Part shown: piece by piece, positions 45,037 to 55,398 of the stretch
How the letters are laid out: each line of letters opens with the position of its first letter
Numbering within the stretch: position 1 is the stretch's first letter
Source of the DNA: Euleptes europaea
Taxonomy: Eukaryota; Chordata; Lepidosauria; Squamata; Sphaerodactylidae
Assembly (NCBI RefSeq): GCF_029931775.1
Contig: NW_026612049.1
Span: 2,666,001-2,730,000 of the forward strand
DNA length: 64,000 nucleotides
Reading direction: 5' to 3'
Translations under genes and position numbers: made by a program
The notes under the pieces: model-generated
Seen by the model: only the letters and a program-made list of their open reading frames with translations
Told to the model about the DNA's origin: nothing
Databases searched by the model: none

Positions 45037-48000
45037 ATGTTACAGGTCTTATCTTGGAATATTAATGGACTGAACTCTCCTAATAAAAGAAGAAAAATAT
45101 TTCACCAGCTACACAAAAGTAATGCTAACATTATTTGTTTGCAGGAAACTCACATACTCCCAAAAGATATATTTAGATTGGAACATTTAAGGTTGGGTAC
45201 ACTTTTCACGGCATGTAACAATGTTAGAAAAACTAATGGAATAGCTATGTATATACCTGCTTTATTGGAACCAAGAGTTGTTTATCAAGATACAGAGGGA
45301 AGAGTGTTGCTAGTTGAAATAACATCTGGATTTCAAAAGATAATGCTCGTGGGAATATATGCACCTAATATAAATCAAAAAGTATTTTATGATAAATTAG
45401 CAATAATATTAGCCGAATATGCTACAGAAAAAATGATATGGATGGGGGATTTTAATGGAGTTAAAGTACCTAAGATAGATAGATCTGGAAAAAAGAAAAA
45501 AGCGTCCAATGAAGGAAAATTACCAGGGGTTTTTGATGTTCTTACTGATCAATGGAATATGTTTGATGTATGGAGATTGGCACATGGAAATAAGAAAGGT
45601 TATACTTTCTTTTCACAAAGACATCTTACATATTCCAGAATAGATATGTTGTGGTTATCGAAAGGTTTAATAGAGAAAGCTGAGGACTCAGAGATTTTAC
45701 CTAGAGTTCTGTCAGATCATAATGCGATCTCAGTTAAAATTCAATTGGGAGATAGAGGATATAAACCCTGGAGAATTAATGACTTCCTTTTAAAAAATAC
45801 TAAAATAGTTGATAAATTGAAGATGGAAATAATGAATTACTTTAAAGAAAATACAGATAAAGGTACCCGGGAAGATATAGTATGGGATGCCGGTAAGGCA
45901 GTAATTAGAGGATTATTAATTCAACAAAATACAAGATGGTATAGGGAAAGGGAGAATAAGAGAAAACATATATTAGAAGAAATAAAACAAGGAGAAAGAT
46001 ATTTAAGTACTCTACAAGATAAAGTAATTAAACAGGAACAGCAGATTAAGATTAGAAACTGGCAACAGCAATATGAATTCTTAATCGCAGAAGAAATAGA
46101 AAGAAAACTTATGTATAACAAACAAAGATTTTTTGAACATGCAAACAAGCCGGGGAAAATGTTAGCATGGCAATTAAAGCAGAAGGAGAAAAAAATACCA
46201 ATAATTCAAATTAAAAGGAAAGGTAAAATTACAAGAATAAAAGAAGAGATACTTGAAACATTTGTAGAATTTTATACAAACTTATATAGTAAAAAAGTAT
46301 CTTCAGAGGAAGAAATGAATATGTATCTTACTAAAGGAGATTTGGGAAAAATAACACAAGAAAATAAAGACTTTTTGGACCTTCCAATTACTAAAGAGGA
46401 GTTGGAAGAGGCAATAAAAAAAAGTAAATTAAATAAATCTCCCGGTCCAGATGGATTTAATGCATCATATTATAAAATATTTAAAGATCAGTTAATCCCT
46501 TACTTATTGGAAGTAATGAATTTAGGATTGATAGAAGGAATTATCCCTCAAACTTGGAAACAGGCAAATATAGCATTAATACCAAAGGCAAATTCTGATA
46601 CATTGGAAGTTAAAAACTTTAGACCAATTTCATTGTTAAATATTGATTATAAATTATTTGTTACAATTTTAGCCTCAAGATTAAAAAGAGTGTTAAATCA
46701 AGTAATACATGAAGATCAAGCTGTTTTTTTACCAGGAAGGTTGATGAGTCAGAACGTGAGGGTGGTAATTGACCTTTTAGAATATGCAGAGCAAGATACA
46801 ACACCAATAGCTTTGATATTTTTGGACGCTGAAAAAGCTTTTGACAATGTTAATTGGCAGTTTATGTTCAAGATATTAGATTTTATGGATTTTGGTGAGA
46901 ATTTTAAAACAGCTGTAAAAGGAATATATACACAGCAATTTGCTAACCTGATTATAAATGGGTCATTATCACCCAAAATTGAGATTCAAAGGGGAACGAG
47001 ACAGGGGTGTCCTCTTTCCCCTTTATTGTTTATCTTAGTGTTAGAATTATTATTGTATAATTTTAGAAAAAGTGATGTAGTTGGTCTACGAATAGGTAAA
47101 AATCATTATAAGCTTAAAGCATATGCGGACGATATAGTATGTTTTTTGACTGATCCGATTGAACAAATTGACAGATGGAATAAAATTTTGGAGGTTTATG
47201 GTAAGCTTTCAGGATTTAAAGTTAACAAAATTAAAACTAAGATTTTAACTAAGAATATGACTCTTTCACAACAACAAATACTAATAAAAAAGACGGGGTT
47301 CATTATTGAAAATAAAGTCAAATATTTAGGAATATGGCTAACAAACAATAATCTTAACTTATTCCAAGACAATTATGTGAATCAATGGCAACAGATAAAA
47401 AAGGACTTGGTAAATTGGGAAAAATTGCCATTATCATTGTGGGGAAGAATTTCAGTAGTTAAAATGATGTTATTACCTAAAATGCTTTTTTTGTTTCAAA
47501 ACCTACCAATACTTAAGGGTGTACAGATATTTGATGTCTGGAAAAAAGACATTATGAGATTTCTCTGGGGTAAAGAAAGACACAGAATTGCATATAATAA
47601 TTTAATTGAACAAAAAGATACGGGAGGATTTGGATTACCAGATTTGAAAATGTATTATCAAGCAGCATGCTTCACCTGGATTAAAAATTGGATTCTCTTA
47701 GAGAATCCGAAACTATTAGAATTAGAAGGTTTTAAGTTGAGATTTGGGTGGCATGCTTATTTGTGGTATGAAAAGGAGAAAGTAAATAAAGAATTTAATT
47801 CCCATATTATTAGAAAAAATTTACTACAAATATGGAATAAATATAAAGAAGTTTTTGAAAGTAAAACACCCGGCTGGATTAACCCTATAGAAGCATTTAT
47901 GAGAAGAGGTGCACACTTAAATTTGGATTGTAACAATTATAGAGAAATAACGGAATATAAAGACGGTATATGGATATTGAAATCAAGAGAAGAAATTCTG

Positions 48001-48792
48001 ATTAAAGATTGGTTTATGTATTACAAACTAAGAGATGTTTTTAACAAAGATAATAAGCTGGGTTTTAACCAAACCAAATCAAAATTTGAGATTATATTAT
48101 CCAAGGGAAATAAAGGATTGATAGGTAGGGTTTATAAACTACTTATAGAAACAAATTTGGAACAAGAAAGGATTAAGTTTGTGATGCTGAAATGGATGAG
48201 AGATTTAGGTTATAACATAGACTTAGAAATTTGGGAAAAGTTATGGAAAAAGGAATTTAACTTTACAATTTCAAATGAAATAAGAGAAAATTTGTATAAA
48301 ATGTTTTATAGATGGCATATAACCCCAGTACTACTAAGTAAAATGAAGAAGGATGATGAAGCTTTATGTTGGAAATGTGGTACGGAAATAGGTACATTTA
48401 TGCACGTTTGGTGGTTTTGTAAAAAAATAAGGAGGTTTTGGAGATTAGTTCTGAAGGAAACCAACAATTTGATTAAATTAAAAATTAAGAAAGACCCCGC
48501 CTTTTGTCTTTTGGGTATTCCAAAAAGAGATCTAGATAAAGGTGATAGAGTCATATGCCAATATAGCTTTGCTGCAGCAAGAATTGTAATTGCTAAAAAA
48601 TGGAAGCTAACAAATAAACCTTCAATCAAAGAGTGGCGAGAAAAATTATGGATGTATATGCGGATGGCCAAAATTACAGCATTTTTACAAGATAAAGATA
48701 TGGAGGAATTTAAATGTATATGGGTAAAGGCCACCGCATATTGGGATAAAGTGGCAAAAACGGATTTTAAAAGTATAGTTAACGAATTATAG
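45037..48792 (+). CDS. ORF2: L1 ORF2p, endonuclease and reverse transcriptase
   Basis: 1251 residues, close to the usual L1 length (about 1275). Residues 1-240 are the APE-type endonuclease: SWNINGLNS (6-14), ICLQETHI with Glu37, MGDFNGV, and LSDHNAIS with D227 and H228. Residues about 440-800 are the reverse transcriptase: KSPGPDGFNASYYKIF, FRPISLLNIDYK, FLDAEKAFDNVNW with D597, RGTRQGCPLSPLLFILVLEL, and AYADDIVCF with D698 and D699. The C-terminal zinc knuckle is C1111, C1114, H1123, C1128 (CWKCGTEIGTFMHVWWFC). The codons are strongly A-rich. The frame begins at the ATG 79 bases after ORF1, which fits unconventional reinitiation. All expected catalytic residues are present. Confidence 0.96.
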   Translation: MLQVLSWNINGLNSPNKRRKIFHQLHKSNANIICLQETHILPKDIFRLEHLRLGTLFTACNNVRKTNGIAMYIPALLEPRVVYQDTEGRVLLVEITSGFQKIMLVGIYAPNINQKVFYDKLAIILAEYATEKMIWMGDFNGVKVPKIDRSGKKKKASNEGKLPGVFDVLTDQWNMFDVWRLAHGNKKGYTFFSQRHLTYSRIDMLWLSKGLIEKAEDSEILPRVLSDHNAISVKIQLGDRGYKPWRINDFLLKNTKIVDKLKMEIMNYFKENTDKGTREDIVWDAGKAVIRGLLIQQNTRWYRERENKRKHILEEIKQGERYLSTLQDKVIKQEQQIKIRNWQQQYEFLIAEEIERKLMYNKQRFFEHANKPGKMLAWQLKQKEKKIPIIQIKRKGKITRIKEEILETFVEFYTNLYSKKVSSEEEMNMYLTKGDLGKITQENKDFLDLPITKEELEEAIKKSKLNKSPGPDGFNASYYKIFKDQLIPYLLEVMNLGLIEGIIPQTWKQANIALIPKANSDTLEVKNFRPISLLNIDYKLFVTILASRLKRVLNQVIHEDQAVFLPGRLMSQNVRVVIDLLEYAEQDTTPIALIFLDAEKAFDNVNWQFMFKILDFMDFGENFKTAVKGIYTQQFANLIINGSLSPKIEIQRGTRQGCPLSPLLFILVLELLLYNFRKSDVVGLRIGKNHYKLKAYADDIVCFLTDPIEQIDRWNKILEVYGKLSGFKVNKIKTKILTKNMTLSQQQILIKKTGFIIENKVKYLGIWLTNNNLNLFQDNYVNQWQQIKKDLVNWEKLPLSLWGRISVVKMMLLPKMLFLFQNLPILKGVQIFDVWKKDIMRFLWGKERHRIAYNNLIEQKDTGGFGLPDLKMYYQAACFTWIKNWILLENPKLLELEGFKLRFGWHAYLWYEKEKVNKEFNSHIIRKNLLQIWNKYKEVFESKTPGWINPIEAFMRRGAHLNLDCNNYREITEYKDGIWILKSREEILIKDWFMYYKLRDVFNKDNKLGFNQTKSKFEIILSKGNKGLIGRVYKLLIETNLEQERIKFVMLKWMRDLGYNIDLEIWEKLWKKEFNFTISNEIRENLYKMFYRWHITPVLLSKMKKDDEALCWKCGTEIGTFMHVWWFCKKIRRFWRLVLKETNNLIKLKIKKDPAFCLLGIPKRDLDKGDRVICQYSFAAARIVIAKKWKLTNKPSIKEWREKLWMYMRMAKITAFLQDKDMEEFKCIWVKATAYWDKVAKTDFKSIVNEL

Positions 48793-49097
48793 TACAATAT
48801 GATTTTAAATATGATATAATAATAGAATTTTTTTCTGATATGTCATAACACTCCATCGGAAGTCAATTGGTGGAGGGCACTGTGGTGGGGGGATGTGGTT
48901 TGGATTCAGGGCACGGTATGATTTATAGAGAGATTTGAATATTGTATTAGTGGAGAAACAGTGCGCTGAATTTGTAATTTTTCTTTTTATTTTTTATTCT
49001 TTTTAAATGTATATGTACTTTGTATTTTTTTTTCTTTTTTTTCTTTTTTTTGTGTTTATTATGAAAATAATAAAAAAATTTATAAAAAAAGAAAAAA
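48793..49097 (+). terminator. L1 3' UTR and A-rich tail
   Basis: A G-rich block ('ggtggagggcactgtggtgg', about 48872) is followed by a T-rich tract and 'aataataaaaaaatttataa' with an A-rich tail. A G-rich tract in the 3' UTR is common in L1. Confidence 0.75.
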
Positions 49098-49975
49098 GAA
49101 AATAACCCTTTTTTGTTGTGTTTAGCATCTCTGGCTAGCCTAAGCTCATATTGAGCTTTAGCTTTCCTAACGCTCTCCCTACAAGCACTAGTTATTTGTT
49201 TATATTCCTCTTTGCTTATAAGGCCCTCCTTCCACTTCCTAAATGAGTCTTTTTTATCCCTCAAATCTTTAAAAAGCTGTTTATGGAGCCACCCTGGCCT
49301 CTTTAGGCTCCTCCCATTTTCCCTTCTCTTAGGAATGGTTTGTGATTGCGCCTTCAGTATTTCATTATTAAGAACCTCCCACCCTGCTTGAACTCCCTTC
49401 TGACCATGGGATTCTACCCAGCATACCTTTACGTTTGTTAAAATTTGCTCTCCTAAAGTCCAACCTATATGTCTTACTATGTACAGTTTTTCCTTTCCCC
49501 AAGATTGTAATTCCAAGATTACATGGTCACTACTACCCAGAGTACTACTACTACTTTAACCTCATCAACCAGTTCTTCCCTGTTGGTAAGAATCAAGTCT
49601 AAGATAACAGAATGTCTTGTTTCCCTGTCCACTTTCTGGAACAGGAAGTTATCAGCAAGACAAGTCAGGAATTTATTGGACCTTGCATTTTTAGCAGAGT
49701 TGGACTTCCAGCAGATATCCCGGTAATTAAAATCTCCCATGACCACCATGCCCCGTTTCTTTGAGAACTTTGTAATTTGGTGCTGGAGTGTCTCATCTGA
49801 GTCCTCTGCCTGGTTTGGTGGTCGATGGAAGACCCCCACCATAATATCACAATTATTTCTTACTCCTTTTATTTTTCCCCATAGACTCTTGACTGAACTA
49901 CCATGCTCAGTTTCATGTACTTCTTCACATGTGTACACATCTTTGACATACAATGCTACAACCTTGGCTTGGCCA
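49098..49975 (-). mobile_element. CR1 LINE, piece 3 of 3 (endonuclease side)
   Basis: The minus strand gives the endonuclease C-terminal half ([46 protein letters not shown]) and the linker (RKWKEGLISKEEYKQITSAC, YELRLARDAKHNKKG), broken in frame near 49518. The right end joins an L2-like LINE at about 49975, so the CR1 is 5'-truncated there. Confidence 0.9.
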
Positions 49976-50610
49976 GGCTGGTTTAGGGGTGGGGTGCCAG
50001 CTCCCAGCTCTTGACGGCATGCAATTAACACCTACATCTGCTTTCAAGAGTCTGGGTGTGATCCTTGATGCCTCCTTATCAATGGAGGATCAGATTACTG
50101 CCATGGTCAAGGCAGCCTTTTTCCATCTCTGCTGGGCCAGGCTGCTTGTTCCTTACCTCTCCCGCTCTGACCTAGCCACAGTGATCCATGCAATGGTCAC
50201 CTCTAGGCTGGATTACTGTAACATGCTCTATGCCGGGCTACCCTCGAGACTGATCCGGAAACTCCAGCTGGTGCGAAATTCCACAAGCAAGGCTCCTCAT
50301 GGGGTCTTCACTGTGAGAATATATAACACCAGTGCTGAAACAACTGCACTGGCTCCAGCTGGAGTATCGGATCAGGTTCAAGGTGTTCGTTTTCACCTTT
50401 AAACCTTACACAGTCTAGGATCTTCTTACCTACAGGACCGTCTCTCCTGGTATGCCCTCCAAAGAGCTTTATGCTCTACAAAAAATAATTTGCTGGTGGT
50501 CCCCGGTCCAAGGAGTGTGCGGCTGTCCTCAACAAGAACCAGGGCTTTTTCAGTTCGGGCCCTGGCCTGGTGTAATAGTCTTCCTAATAACATCACAGCC
50601 CTGCGGGACT
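49976..50610 (+). mobile_element. L2-like LINE, RT C-terminal fragment
   Basis: The plus strand gives SAFKSLGVILDASLSMEDQI, then LVPYLSRSDLATVIHAMVTS and RLDYCNMLYAGLPSRLIRKL, the thumb/C-terminal region shared by L2-like LINEs ('SLGV.LD', 'SRLDYCN'). After about 50280 the frame is lost but similarity seems to continue to 50610 ('ctggctccagctggagtatc', 'ttttcagttcgggccctggc'). Confidence 0.75.
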
Positions 50611-51423
50611 AGGGTATTGCATATCAATAAACCTGAACCGAAAATAAACCCAAAATTAGCCATTTTGGTAATTTTGGGGCTTCAGGTTTACCGAACACCA
50701 AACCTGGGATCTGAATAATTCAGCTTTTTCGGGTTCAGCTATTTGCCTTTGCTCAGAGTTACAACACTGTGCTTTCTCCCCTTTTTCTTTCTTTTCTTTT
50801 TTTACTAGTTTTGAGGTCGGGATCATGTAATTGGAGCCAACTTGGTCTGACCAACCTTTCAGTGGGTTGATCTGGATCAAGCATAAGGGTTTTTTAAAGA
50901 CAGGGCTCACCAAGTCCCATCCGGAGGGATATATCCTCCAACTAAAAAGAACCAGCCTCAAAAGCTGCTGACCACCAGGCTTCCGAAGGAGACTCCCTCA
51001 CCCGTGTGGATGAGCAATCTCCTTCATACAGCCCTCGTGGTCAAGACTTTGGCTGGCTCCGATATCACCACCAGCTGAAAACCTGCTCTTAAACTTAAGG
51101 TTGTCCTGGGTAGAGGCTTCATTTCCCCGCACCATGACGATATCTGGAAATCAGTTTTTTGATTACCATAATAAAGGACTGTTCATATGATGTCATTTGC
51201 CACCCCAAAAATGTTTTCTGTGCCTTTTAAGCCTTTTCCTTCTTGCATTTAAGCCTTTTCCCTCAGTTTGGAAGCTAATTTGCATGGACATCTTGCTATG
51301 CTGCCCAGACATGAAGGGAGCCCCCAGACTTTGAGGCGCCAACCTGTCAATTTGCTTTTTCTGCCAGTCATTGGCAATGCTGAACTTCTGAACCTAAAAA
51401 ATGATGGACAGCTCAACTAGCAA
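50611..51423. mobile_element. MITE-like 'aaacctgaaccgaa' tract, then no gene
   Basis: At 50620-50760 the blocks 'aataaacctgaaccgaaaat' and 'cttcaggtttaccgaacacc' form inverted, repeated 'ccgaa' motifs like those of 38179-38454. The rest to 51423 has no recognised feature. Confidence 0.35.
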
Positions 51424-51620
51424 ATGACTGGAGGATGGGGGCAACCCATTTGTGGGCCCTTAAAATTGGACTCTCTGCCCAAAAGTTCACCAAACTTCAG
51501 TGACCATCCAAGGAGAGTGCAGCCATGCTGCAAATTTGGGGACTCTACCTTAAAAAATGCCCCCAGGAGCTTTGAAAAAATCCCCATAGACTATAATGGG
51601 CCCAATTTTTTGGGAAAACC
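51424..51620. repeat. Palindromic dispersed repeat, copy 3 (one arm)
   Basis: The blocks 'cttaaaattggactctctgc', 'gagagtgcagccatgctgca' and 'aatttggggactctacct' match the right arm of copies at 5.8 and 60.2 kb. The other arm is absent. Confidence 0.6.
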
Positions 51621-51663
51621 AGGTAATAAGCCAAATACCAATATTTACTGGTATGGGTATCGG

Positions 51664-51892
51664 CTTGTGTGTGTGTGTGTGTAAAGTGCCGTCAAGTCGC
51701 AGCCAACTTATGGAGACCCCATTTGGGGTTTTCATGGCAAGAGACTAACAGAGGTGGTTTGCCAGTGCCTTCCTCTGCACAGCAACCCTGGTATTCCTTG
51801 GTGGTCTCCCATCCAAATACTAACCAGGGCTGACACTGCTTAGCTTCTGAGATCTGACGAGATCAGGAAAGCCTGGGCCATCCAGGTCAGGG
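51664..51892 (-). mobile_element. 5S rRNA-derived SINE
   Basis: On the minus strand the head matches 5S rRNA: 'gatctcagaagctaagcag' (A-box region), 'ccctggttagtatttggatg' and 'ggatgggagaccaccaagg' (C-box). A tail 'cgacttgacggcactttac' with an AC run follows. It is a 5S-Sauria-type SINE with a pol III type 1 promoter, not a 5S gene, because only the core is retained and a LINE-like tail is attached. Confidence 0.9.
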
Positions 51893-52122
51893 GGATACCC
51901 AAATTACTGTGTGTGATACAGATGTTATTGTTATCTCTGACCACATCCCCATATCATTAGTGCTTCGATTTCCAGACTGGGTTAAACTTCCTGGTTTATG
52001 GTGTTTTAATGTTTCTCTTCTTAATGATGAGTCTTCTAAAAATCAAATGATGATTGGGTTATCAGAATATTTTATGTAACAAATAAATAAATAACAACAA
52101 TAATAGCATTAGAATCTTGAGA

Positions 52123-52345
52123 ACCAGTGTGGTGTAGTGATTAGAATTTTGGATTAGGAGGATCAGGGAGATGCAGGTTATCATTCATACTCTGCCATGG
52201 AATCTTGCTGGGTGATGTCGAGCCAGTCACACGATCTCAGCCAAACACACAGTTGGGTGAGGATAAAATTAAGAAGGGGAGAATATTTAAGACCCTTTGA
52301 TTCCCCTCTGAGGAGAAAAGTGAGGTATTGCTGAAGTAAATAAAT
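52123..52345 (+). mobile_element. tRNA-derived SINE, degraded
   Basis: 'ccagtgtggtgtagtgatta' is the A-box head and 'tgctgggtgatgtcgagcca' plus 'agtcacacgatctcagcc' the body, as at 6360-6540, with a divergent B-box. Confidence 0.65.
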
Positions 52346-53049
52346 AACAGCAACAATACTGTTATACCCTTCTAAACCCATTGCTTTCTATGGTGTAACT
52401 GCTTAGGATAGCACTGCAAATCAACAGAAAAGCAACAACAACTTTGCATGTGATTTTTGGTGAGATCTTTAACTATTGGTTTGGTTATCCACTATATATC
52501 TGAATGCTCATTATCAACTTCTGACCTGTTGTTAGTTTGAAGGGAAGAACATTCTGATCATTATCTCAAAGCAAATTTATTCTAAATCAGAAGCTTCCAG
52601 GTTCCATTTTGGTTTTAATAGAGCCCCTTTCTTTTGGACAACCTTTTCCTCCAATGATTTACTATTATAAACCCCTTCTGCCATTATTACCGTCTCAGCC
52701 ATGCTTTGAAATCCAGCTTTTTAACATTTTGATTTTGTATCTCCCTTGTACAAATTGAACTTGAGTCTTTACTTTCACACTATTTTCAATATCCTTGTGT
52801 CAGTTTTTTCTCATCAAAATAATGTTTTTCAACTTTACTTTTTCATGTGTCAGATTTCCCCCCCTCAAAATAACATATTTTTCAGCTTCACTTTTGTGTA
52901 TACATGTATGTTGTATAGTATAAATGCAATATAATGTATAAATTCCATGTGAATAGCATATGGTGTACACATGACATAAATTCATCTAAAATTGTGATAA
53001 AATTAAATAAGAAAGGCATAACACGGACAAACCAGGAATGTTAGCAACA
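52346..53049. other. No gene seen
   Basis: AT-rich sequence; a pair of similar phrases ('atcaaaataatgtttttcaa' and 'ctcaaaataacatatttttc') lies 60 bases apart at about 52815 and 52875. Confidence 0.45.
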
Positions 53050-53438
53050 TAGAGTTGCCAGTTCCACAGCTGGAGGGGGGGATCCCTGGTCTCTGCCTCT
53101 TGTTTCCTGCCACAACTCAGAGCAGTGGCAAGAGAATGTTTTTTTTTAATGACTGGTGTACCAAATGCATGACATTCTTCCTGGAAAAACCGAGAAGTGA
53201 CATTATACCTCTTTTAGGAATTGCTGGAAACTCTATGATAAAACTGTTTTCAGAGATTTCTAGAGATAACTGAAGTTACTCTGTAGAGTTTCTGACATAT
53301 CCTAGGGAGGTGTGAGAGGTGTGATGTCACTTCCATGTTTTTCCAAAAGTGATGTCACACCATGGCCAATGACCATCCCCCATATCCCTGCCCCCCCCCC
53401 GTCTTCCACTGGTTGCTCGGCCAGCACTGGCAACCCTA
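53050..53438. mobile_element. MITE with 'gggttgccagt' termini, copy 1
   Basis: Ends are AGAGTTGCCAGT and ACTGGCAACCCT, with 'gtgatgtcacttcc' and 'agtgatgtcacacc' inside. Two more elements with similar ends lie at 61217-61466 and 62631-62840. No ORF; no clear target duplication. Confidence 0.6.
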
Positions 53439-53638
53439 CACAAAAAAGCTTACAACATACAGAAACAAAACAAAACAAAAAGGACATATGCATACATCCC
53501 TATCAACTGTGGCAAACATGTTTCCAGGAAGACTGGAATGAGAATTAATTACTCCCCCCTTCACAAAGATAATGTTTGTTGCTTAGGAAGGGAAGGGCTG
53601 GCAAGGGAGGGGGCAGGCAGAAGTGATTGTATGTTACG

Positions 53639-53974
53639 TGTTGCGTACAGGCAGGGACCAGGCAGAGGTGCTTGGCTTCTGACTCCACTCCCAGCAATGG
53701 AGAGTACTGGGGGGAGCAGAACCTGTCGCGGTTTACTCTTCCTGGTAGTGTGGGTGGACTGAGTGTGTAACCAAGGCAGCACTCTAAACAAGGAACAGGT
53801 CTACTCACCAGAACGAGCTCCTTTGAATCAAGGACTAGGCTCGGTCCTCCCAGGTTCTGCAGGGATACCAGAAGGGCAGGAGCTGGTAGCTGGCACCTAC
53901 ACAAGATAATACCGAGCATAGAGATCTCAGCACGAGCAGCAGCGCTTGCAGTAATTAGCAAAGTTGTTCCCACA
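53639..53974 (-). repeat. LTR of Gypsy element (copy at low coordinate)
   Basis: 336 bases; on the minus strand TGTGGGAACAAC to TACGCAACA. It is nearly identical to 55063-55398. Confidence 0.85.
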
Positions 53975-55062
53975 CTGACTGACTGGCCAGCCTAAGATTT
54001 ATGGCTGTTCCTCCTCACTCCCTTCCCGGACCAGCTGTTCTGCATCACTCGCTGGGAGGAGACGCGATGCCCCAAGAACTCAACCTCTGACTGATTGAAC
54101 TCACATTTTTCCAGTTTGGCATAGAGCCTATGCTGGCGGAGACGGGATAGGACTGTCCGCACATGTTCTGTATGCTTGGCAGGGTTCCTGGAGTAGATCA
54201 GGATGTCATCTAAGTATATGATCACATACCGGTCCAACAAGTCGTGGAATATATCATTGATAAACCGCTGGAAGACTGCCGGTACATTACATAGACCAAA
54301 AGGCATCACGAGGTACTCGAACTGGCCATATCGAGTTCCGAAGGCAGTCTTCCACTCGTCATCCAAGCGAATTCGAATCAGGTTGTAAGACCCTCGCAAA
54401 TCTAGCTTTGTGAATCGAGATGCTCCCCGGAGTCGTTCTAGCAGTTCAGGGATTAATGGCAGTGGGTAACGATCCCGGATCGTAATCTTGTTCAAAGCCC
54501 GATCCACCAGGGCAACCTCATTCCACTCCAGATCCTGGGCCAGGAGTTGAAACTCTGTGGCATAAGTAGCTACAGTGCCCCGCCCCTGCCGCAGGCAACG
54601 GATTTGTCTATTGGCATTCTCTTCCTTGACTGGATTCACAAATGCCCTCTGGAGCTCTTCCTGAAATCCATCCCAATCCTGCAGCAGAGGGGACTGCCTA
54701 AGGAGGAGTGGTGTAGACCATTTTGCTGCCAGTCCTTTAAGCAGGCTCAGCACGAACCCCACTTTAGTACTGGCATCTGGAAAATCTCCTGGCCGGAGCC
54801 GAATGTACAGTTGGCACTGAGCCAGAAACAGGGGAAACTCTTCCACATTCCCAGCAAATTTCTCTGGTAAAGAGACCGGACATTTAGGTGGTCTGGCTGG
54901 GAAAGCAGGAGGTGGGAGCTGCTGCTGCAGCAGCTGCTGTTGAAGCAAGGTCACCACTTGTGTAAGTTGGGTAACCTGCCCCTGCAGGGCCTGCATTTGG
55001 TTAGCAAATGCAGCTGCAGCCTCTCCCTCCATTCACAGCCAGTAAGTTGGGTGGGAACAACG

Positions 55063-55398
55063 TGTTGCGTACAGGCAGGGACCAGGCAGAGGTGCTTGGC
55101 TTCTGACTCCACTCCCAGCAATGGAGAGTACTGGGGGGAGCAGAACCTGTCGCGGTTTACTCTTCCCGGTAGTGTGGGTGGACTGAGTGTGTAACCAAGG
55201 CAGCACTCTAAACAAGGAACAGGTCTACTCACCAGAATGAGCTCCTTTGAATCAAGGACTAGGCTCGGTCCTCCCAGGTTCTGCAGGGATACCAGAAGGG
55301 CAGGAGCTGGTAGCTGGCACCTACACAAGATAATACCGAGCATAGAGATCTCAGCACGAGCAGCAGCGCTTGCAGTAATTAGCAAAGTTGTTCCCACA
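55063..55398 (-). repeat. LTR of Gypsy element (shared middle copy)
   Basis: 336 bases, the same length and termini as the other copy. Directly after it on the minus strand comes 'gttgttcccac', the complement of the LTR's own first bases (GTGGGAACAAC), in the place where a primer-binding site is expected. Confidence 0.85.

Larger units (their letters stand above)
43182..49097 (+). mobile_element. L1: Full-length L1 LINE with both ORFs open
   Basis: A 5.9-kb L1 with CpG-rich 5' UTR, ORF1 (43869-44957), a 79-base gap, ORF2 (45037-48792), a 3' UTR with a G-rich block, and an A-rich tail. It is inserted in a CR1, with 'gaaaataa' on both sides (43174-43181 and 49098-49105) as target duplication; the site is of the usual T-rich/A-rich type on the cut strand. 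No stop or frameshift interrupts either ORF and all catalytic residues I can check are present. It therefore looks young and potentially active. L1 proteins act in cis: ORF1p coats the RNA and ORF2p nicks DNA and reverse-transcribes. Confidence 0.95.

Noticed and set aside
45921-48797. Minus-strand ORFs inside L1 ORF2 (75-163 aa)
   Set aside because: Antisense shadows of an A-rich coding sequence.
51780-51892. 5S rRNA gene
   Set aside because: Only the core of 5S is present and it is joined to a SINE tail; a second diverged copy at 62.2 kb has the same layout.
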